This document shows, one piece after another, positions 60,244-64,000 of a stretch of DNA of 64,000 nt; position 1 is the stretch's first letter, and each line of letters begins with the position of its first letter. Under the pieces are notes generated by a model that was not told where the DNA came from, made no database searches, and saw only the letters and a list, made by a program, of their open reading frames with translations. Source of the stretch: Alkalihalophilus pseudofirmus OF4. Lineage in GTDB: Bacteria; Bacillota; Bacilli; Bacillales; Bacillaceae_D. The translations under genes and the position numbers were made by a program. The stretch spans positions 1,240,001-1,304,000 of the forward strand of contig NC_013791.2 in the NCBI RefSeq assembly GCF_000005825.2, given 5' to 3'.

Positions 60244-60528
60244 TTGAAAAAAGGAACGGGTATTTTAATAGCAGTTGCGCTAGTTTTAGTAGTGCTTGGG
60301 TTAACGATTCAAACAACCGTTCAACCTACAGATGAGAGAGTAATTGTTGATCACACAAAGAAAGTTTACAGTGCACCAGAGTGTTTTGATCAAGCTGAAT
60401 TAACCAACAACCTTGAAGAAGTTACATATGGCTATGCAGTTGATCTAGGATATGATTCTGAATCATCTTGCACGGCTGAAGCACTTAAAAGTGAGAAAAT
60501 GCCATTATTGCTCTCATGGTTCAGATAA
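60244..60528 (+). CDS. Small exported or membrane-anchored protein, 94 residues
   Basis: A hydrophobic N-terminal segment (GTGILIAVALVLVVLGLTI) follows a basic start, then a ~70-residue hydrophilic part with two cysteines (SAPECFDQAEL, ESSCTAEAL). No domain recognised. TTG start with GGAAGTGA upstream. A perfect terminator follows. Probably a surface protein of unknown function; the two cysteines might form a disulfide. Confidence 0.7.
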   Translation: MKKGTGILIAVALVLVVLGLTIQTTVQPTDERVIVDHTKKVYSAPECFDQAELTNNLEEVTYGYAVDLGYDSESSCTAEALKSEKMPLLLSWFR

Positions 60529-60532
60529 GCTG

Positions 60533-60566
60533 ACCCCCCGCATAAAAATGCGAGGGGGTTTTTTTG
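60533..60566 (+). terminator. Terminator after the small exported protein
   Basis: ACCCCCCGCAT pairs with ATGCGAGGGGGT with one internal mismatch, loop of A, followed by TTTTTTT. Confidence 0.92.
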
Positions 60567-60905
60567 TTTCTTTTCATTTAATCCAGCTGTAACCTAATTC
60601 GCAAAGAGCTAGTGAAAGAAGTGTAGACATAATATAATGAAATGAACATAAAATATCCTTTATATGTGCTTAACCATACTCAAGAATGTTTATCCATTTT
60701 GAGCATTTGGGAGAAATGGGCAATGATTGGCGTAAAATGAATGAACTAGATGGGTGAGGCGAGGTAAGCTAAGTTAAGCGTTTGGTATGCAGGATGAGTA
60801 GGATAGATTCACTTTGCGGCAACGGTGTCATTGTGCTATAGTTAGAATGTTCAAATTATTAGATAAATAGAGAAAACGAGAGAAGTAAGGAGCTGGAGTG
60901 ACAAG
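60567..60905. other. Leader region before aspartokinase
   Basis: About 340 bases with no gene. It holds a TATAAT-type stretch (TAATATAATG, near 60630) and the promoter at 60814-60842. I looked for a lysine riboswitch (L-box) or T-box and found no matching conserved elements or terminator, so no RNA switch is called. Confidence 0.4.
60814..60842 (+). promoter_or_regulatory. Candidate sigma-A promoter of aspartokinase
   Basis: TTGCGG (60814-60819), 17-bp spacer, TATAGT (60837-60842), about 60 bp before the start codon. Confidence 0.5.
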
Positions 60906-62276
60906 ATGAAGGTAGCTAAATTTGGGGGAAGTTCCGTAGCTAGTGCAGAACAAATCAAAAAAGTTGCAGCAATTGTATCAGAGGATTCTGAGCGGAAAAT
61001 TGTTGTCGTTTCTGCACCTGGAAAAAGAGATAGCAGCGACACGAAAGTTACAGATTTACTTATTCATTTAGGTGAAACGCACCTTGAGGCTGGCGACACA
61101 GAAGAAGCGCTTGAAGCCGTTGTAGAACGTTACGCTTCCATTGCGGAGGGTCTTGGTTTAGGGCAAGGTATTATTGCAACGATCGAAGCTGATCTCCGTG
61201 AGAGATTATCTTTTGACAGGAGTCGTCCTGGGTCATTTATGGACTTAATTAAAGCTAGCGGCGAGGATAATAATGCTAAATTAATTGCTGCATATTTACA
61301 AAGTGTTGGCTTACCTGCAAGATATGTTAATCCTAAAGATGCAGGATTATTAGTAAGTGATGAGCCTGGAAATGCGCAGGTGCTTCCAGAAGCTTATGAT
61401 CATTTAAAAAAGCTGCGTAACACAGACGAAATCATTGTTTTCCCAGGTTTCTTTGGCTACTCAAAAGAAGGGACTCTTGTAACGTTCCCACGAGGCGGAT
61501 CAGATATTACTGGTTCGATCTTAGCGGCCGGAGTGGAAGCTGACTTATATGAGAACTTTACAGACGTAGATTCTGTTTTTGCAGCGAACCCTAATGTCGT
61601 TTCAGAACCTGTGAAAATCAAGAAAATGACGTATCGAGAAATGCGCGAGCTCTCGTATGCTGGATTTTCTGTTTTCCATGATGAAGCCTTAATTCCTGCA
61701 TTCAGAAAAGGAATCCCTGTTTGTGTGAAAAATACCAACAATCCATCTTCTTCTGGAACAATGATTATTGCTGAGCGCGAATATTTTCTGAATCCTGTGA
61801 TTGGGATTGCGGCAGATGAAGGCTTTTCAACCATTTACGTTCGGAAATACTTAATGAATAGAGAAGTGGGCTTCGGACGAAGACTTCTGCAAATTATTGA
61901 AGATGAAGGCTTGTCCTATGAACATATTCCATCGGGAATTGACGATACATCTGTCATTCTGAGACAATGCCAGTTAACTCCAGAGATTGAAGAGCGGATT
62001 GTTGAGCGTATCAGAGTGGAACTCGGGGCAGATGATGTGTATATTGAAAAGGATTTTGCGATGATTATGATTGTCGGAGAAGGGATGCACAATACAGTTG
62101 GCGTGTCAGCTCGTATGACTGCTGCTCTGGCCCGTGCGAATGTGAATATTGAGATGATTAACCAAGGCTCTTCTGAAGTGAGCTTAGTTATTGGAATTCA
62201 TGAAAAAGATACAGACCGCGCAGTACGAGAACTGTATGCTGAATTTTTCGGTGCTGCAGTTGAAGTCGTTCAATAA
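60906..62276 (+). CDS. thrD: Aspartokinase (YclM/ThrD type, class III)
   Basis: Phosphorylates aspartate, first step to lysine, threonine and methionine. 456 residues: kinase domain with KFGGSSVAS at residues 4-12, VVVSAPGKR, FPRGGSDITGS and DVDSVFAANPNVV; two ACT domains follow (IGIAADEGFSTIYVRKYLM and FAMIMIVGEGMHNTVGVSARM, VNIEMINQGSSEVSLVIG). The length and layout resemble B. subtilis YclM (aspartokinase III), not the two-start LysC. AAGGAG and GGAGTGA precede the start. Confidence 0.92.
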   Translation: MKVAKFGGSSVASAEQIKKVAAIVSEDSERKIVVVSAPGKRDSSDTKVTDLLIHLGETHLEAGDTEEALEAVVERYASIAEGLGLGQGIIATIEADLRERLSFDRSRPGSFMDLIKASGEDNNAKLIAAYLQSVGLPARYVNPKDAGLLVSDEPGNAQVLPEAYDHLKKLRNTDEIIVFPGFFGYSKEGTLVTFPRGGSDITGSILAAGVEADLYENFTDVDSVFAANPNVVSEPVKIKKMTYREMRELSYAGFSVFHDEALIPAFRKGIPVCVKNTNNPSSSGTMIIAEREYFLNPVIGIAADEGFSTIYVRKYLMNREVGFGRRLLQIIEDEGLSYEHIPSGIDDTSVILRQCQLTPEIEERIVERIRVELGADDVYIEKDFAMIMIVGEGMHNTVGVSARMTAALARANVNIEMINQGSSEVSLVIGIHEKDTDRAVRELYAEFFGAAVEVVQ

Positions 62277-62294
62277 ATGGTAATACGCACACAG

Positions 62295-62326
62295 AAAAGG
62301 AGCTGTCTTTAGTCAGCTCCTTTTTG
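62295..62326. terminator. Terminator between aspartokinase and the sodium channel
   Basis: AAAAGGAGCTG (62295-62305) pairs perfectly with CAGCTCCTTTT (62314-62324). It serves both convergent genes. Confidence 0.9.
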
Positions 62327-63181
62327 TTACCCTTTTTTTGTTTGCTGTTTATGCATTTGTTTAATGAGGTCTTTCATCTCTGCTACTTCATTACGCAGAG
62401 AAGCAAGCTCTTCTTTTGTATCTGCCTCTTTATCATCTAATTCTGATTTGAGTTCTTCTTCGTTTGCTTTTTCAACGTTATTAACGATAACACCGATAAA
62501 TAAGTTAAAGACAATAAATGTCCCTACTAAAATAAAAATGACAAAATAAATCCAAGACCACCAAACCTCTGCAAAAATCGGCCTCATGACACCGCTTGCC
62601 CAAGATTCAAGTGTAACAACTTGGAATAATGTTAATAAAGAAAGCTGTAAGTTACCAAAGTACTCAGGTGCTACAGAAGCAAATAACATCGTTCCAATCA
62701 CAGCGAAAATATAGAAAATAATTCCCATCAGGATCATAATGTTTCCTAAAGCCGGGATGGTCATCAGCAAAGCATCGACTAAACGACGCAGAGAAGGAAT
62801 GACAGAAATGGCACGTAATACGCGAAGAACGCGCAGGATACGAAGAACCGTTACAAAATGAGCACCGGCAAAGACATGACCGGCAAGAACGATTAATAAA
62901 TCAAACCAGTTCCAGCTGCTTTTAAAAAAAGATTTAGTCGGTCTCGCTGCGATAAAACGCAGTGTAATCTCAATTGTAAATATCCAAAGTAAGGCTAAAT
63001 CTGCTGCGTAGAACCAATCATTATAACCTTGATAAACAGTAGGATATGTTTCAAGGCCTACAATAATGGCATTAATGATAATCAAGGTAATAATAGTTGG
63101 GGTGAAGGCCTTATGAAAGACGATACGCTGAGCTAAGGCTACTAATGGTGGAACTTGTTGTTCGGCTGGATTGTTTTCCAT
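62327..63181 (-). CDS. ncbA: Voltage-gated sodium channel, NaChBac/NaVBP type
   Basis: A 284-residue single-domain channel, assembled as a tetramer in the plasma membrane. S1-S3 from about 28; S4 voltage sensor with repeated arginines at about 112-124 (LRILRVLRVLRAISV); S5, pore loop and S6 from about 135. Selectivity filter TLESWAS at residues 190-196. Cytoplasmic C-terminus (about 245-284) is a predicted coiled coil (EEELKSELDDKEADTKEEL). It is very similar to the B. halodurans NaChBac. In alkaliphilic bacilli this channel supports pH homeostasis, motility and chemotaxis. Confidence 0.96.
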   Translation of the reverse strand: MENNPAEQQVPPLVALAQRIVFHKAFTPTIITLIIINAIIVGLETYPTVYQGYNDWFYAADLALLWIFTIEITLRFIAARPTKSFFKSSWNWFDLLIVLAGHVFAGAHFVTVLRILRVLRVLRAISVIPSLRRLVDALLMTIPALGNIMILMGIIFYIFAVIGTMLFASVAPEYFGNLQLSLLTLFQVVTLESWASGVMRPIFAEVWWSWIYFVIFILVGTFIVFNLFIGVIVNNVEKANEEELKSELDDKEADTKEELASLRNEVAEMKDLIKQMHKQQTKKG

Positions 63182-63318
63182 TTACATAATAACTCCTTCT
63201 TGCATTTTATTCTGCTATTTCGATATGCACACTTTCCTATTTTACTAGATAAGAAGTCAACAAGACAAGCTGACGTTTCTTTTTATATATGTGCAATCCC
63301 TTCAGCAGTAATTGAAAA

Positions 63319-63387
63319 CCGAAATCGAAATAACCACTTCGAAAGCGAGGTAAATTATTTCGTCATTCGGATTTATTCTGCTATGAT
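63319..63387 (+). promoter_or_regulatory. Inverted repeat and -10 before the FAD oxidoreductase
   Basis: CCGAAATCGAAATAA (63319-63333) and TTATTTCGTCATTCGG (63355-63370) are near-perfect inverted repeats with one extra base on the right. They end just upstream of TATGAT (63382-63387), so the right arm covers the -35 position. Likely an operator of an unidentified regulator. Confidence 0.45.
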
Positions 63388-63415
63388 CAATAATAATAGA
63401 AAAGGGAGGGTGAAT

Positions 63416-64000
63416 ATGAAAAAAGAATCACCTATTATTATTCTAGGGGCAGGGTTAACAGGACTATTTGCTGCACAAGAATTAAAAAAGAAAGGCATCC
63501 CGTCTCTTCTCATTGAAAAAGGGAGAAGTGTAGGGGGCAGGATGGCTACAAGAAGAATCCAAGGCGGTAGAGCCGATCATGGAGCTCAATTTTTTACAGC
63601 AAGATCAGATGTTATGAAAAGTTTAGTAGACAGCTGGATGGAAGAGGGCACTGTTAATGAGTGGACAAAGGGCTTTCACCAAATGGACCTAGGCGGTCAA
63701 GTTCATCTAGAGGCAGATGGTTATCCGAGGTATGTAGGCTCAAGTGGTATGAACACGCTTACAAAATCACTTGTTGATGAGAATGATATTCTTTTAAATC
63801 ATCGTGCCGTTCATCTTGATTATCAAAAGCAACAATGGCAGTTGGAAGTCATAAATGAGCAGGATTCTGTAACAGAAACAATACAAGCGGCAGGAATTAT
63901 ATCAACCATTCCGATCCCTCAAGTCCTCACCTGGATGAACCTCGAGCTGCTAGAAAGTGATATAAAGATAGAGCTTGCAAATATTACGTATGATCCTTGC
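63416..64000 (+). CDS. NAD(P)/FAD-dependent oxidoreductase, renalase-like (partial)
   Basis: The first 195 residues are present; the 3' end is beyond the window. The N-terminus has the dinucleotide fold IIILGAGLTGLFAAQEL (GxGxxG), then the FAD ribose Glu (LIEKGRSVGGRMATRR) and DHGAQFFTARSD, the pattern of renalase/amine-oxidase-like flavoproteins. GGGAGGGTG lies before ATG 63416. Physiological substrate unknown. Confidence 0.88.
   Translation, partial: MKKESPIIILGAGLTGLFAAQELKKKGIPSLLIEKGRSVGGRMATRRIQGGRADHGAQFFTARSDVMKSLVDSWMEEGTVNEWTKGFHQMDLGGQVHLEADGYPRYVGSSGMNTLTKSLVDENDILLNHRAVHLDYQKQQWQLEVINEQDSVTETIQAAGIISTIPIPQVLTWMNLELLESDIKIELANITYDPC

Noticed and set aside
60567-60905. Lysine riboswitch in the aspartokinase leader
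   Set aside because: No L-box conserved core and no leader terminator could be recognised; a plain promoter is visible at 60814-60842.
1-64000. Long antisense frames inside real genes, for example within the nupC, pbuO, flagellin and cysP genes
   Set aside because: They lie opposite well-conserved genes, lack ribosome binding sites, and have compositional bias of shadow frames.

Overview
The window looks like a chromosomal segment of a spore-forming, motile, alkaliphilic or halo-alkaliphilic member of the Bacillaceae. The evidence is two GerA-type germinant receptor operons, flagellin genes with sigma-D-type promoters, AGGAGG ribosome binding sites, Bacillus-type regulators (YtrA, TnrA, DarB) and operator-like sites (PurR, CodY, LexA, cre), and a NaChBac/NaVBP-type voltage-gated sodium channel, a family best known from alkaliphilic bacilli. 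The organism assignment is inference; no rRNA gene lies in the window.

Layout. 1-7.5 kb: 5' part of fumarase (fumC), a nucleoside transporter behind a cluster of cre-like sites, a YtrA-type GntR/ABC operon with its own operator, msrA-msrB, and a purine permease with a PurBox pair. 7.6-13.4 kb: tag, then a minus-strand germination operon (41-codon leader ORF, TM2-like membrane protein, gerAA-AB-AC), then a YvrJ/DUF2922/DUF1659 trio. 13.5-24.3 kb: a BCCT betaine-type transporter with a long charged tail, a TetR remnant, a two-domain YtkA-like lipoprotein, a beta-propeller lipoprotein/response regulator/histidine kinase operon, a second ger operon that is decaying (two frameshifts and a lost N-terminus), and a TSUP permease. 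24.4-34.8 kb: a PAS sensor kinase of sporulation type, PilZ protein, LysE exporter, YqcI/YcgG protein, polar amino-acid ABC transporter, and a yqj-like block (yqjA, L,D-transpeptidase, prli42, methylmalonyl-CoA epimerase, yqjE peptidase). An IS3-family element (34827-36079) has landed inside the yqjE terminator. 36.3-43.7 kb: a small sigma-region-3-like protein, a LexA-box DNA polymerase IV, and a compact flagellar cassette: ylqG (FliK-like), ylqH (FlhB C-domain-like), a FliS homologue, a flagellin and yaaR. 43.7-48.0 kb: CPBP protease, SRPBCC protein, a phased ~20.6-bp intergenic repeat array, namA, darB, a DUF4097-like lipoprotein. 48.1-59.1 kb: sulfate assimilation (yezD, cysH, sat, cysP, cysC) and siroheme synthesis (cobA-hemD fusion, sirB, sirC), separated by a minus-strand block (S8 protease, GNAT, YibQ-type deacetylase homologue, tnrA). 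59.1-64 kb: folE2, a small exported protein, aspartokinase, the sodium channel, and the start of a renalase-like FAD oxidoreductase.

How genes work together. CysP imports sulfate, Sat and CysC make APS and PAPS, CysH reduces the activated sulfate, and CobA/SirB/SirC make siroheme for sulfite (and nitrite) reductase. The reductase genes are not in this window. Purine and nucleoside uptake, amino-acid uptake and siroheme synthesis carry sites expected for PurR, CcpA, CodY and TnrA, so much of the window is nutritional regulation. The most system-like candidate is the FliK-like/FlhB-C-like/FliS/flagellin cassette under two sigma-D-like promoters.
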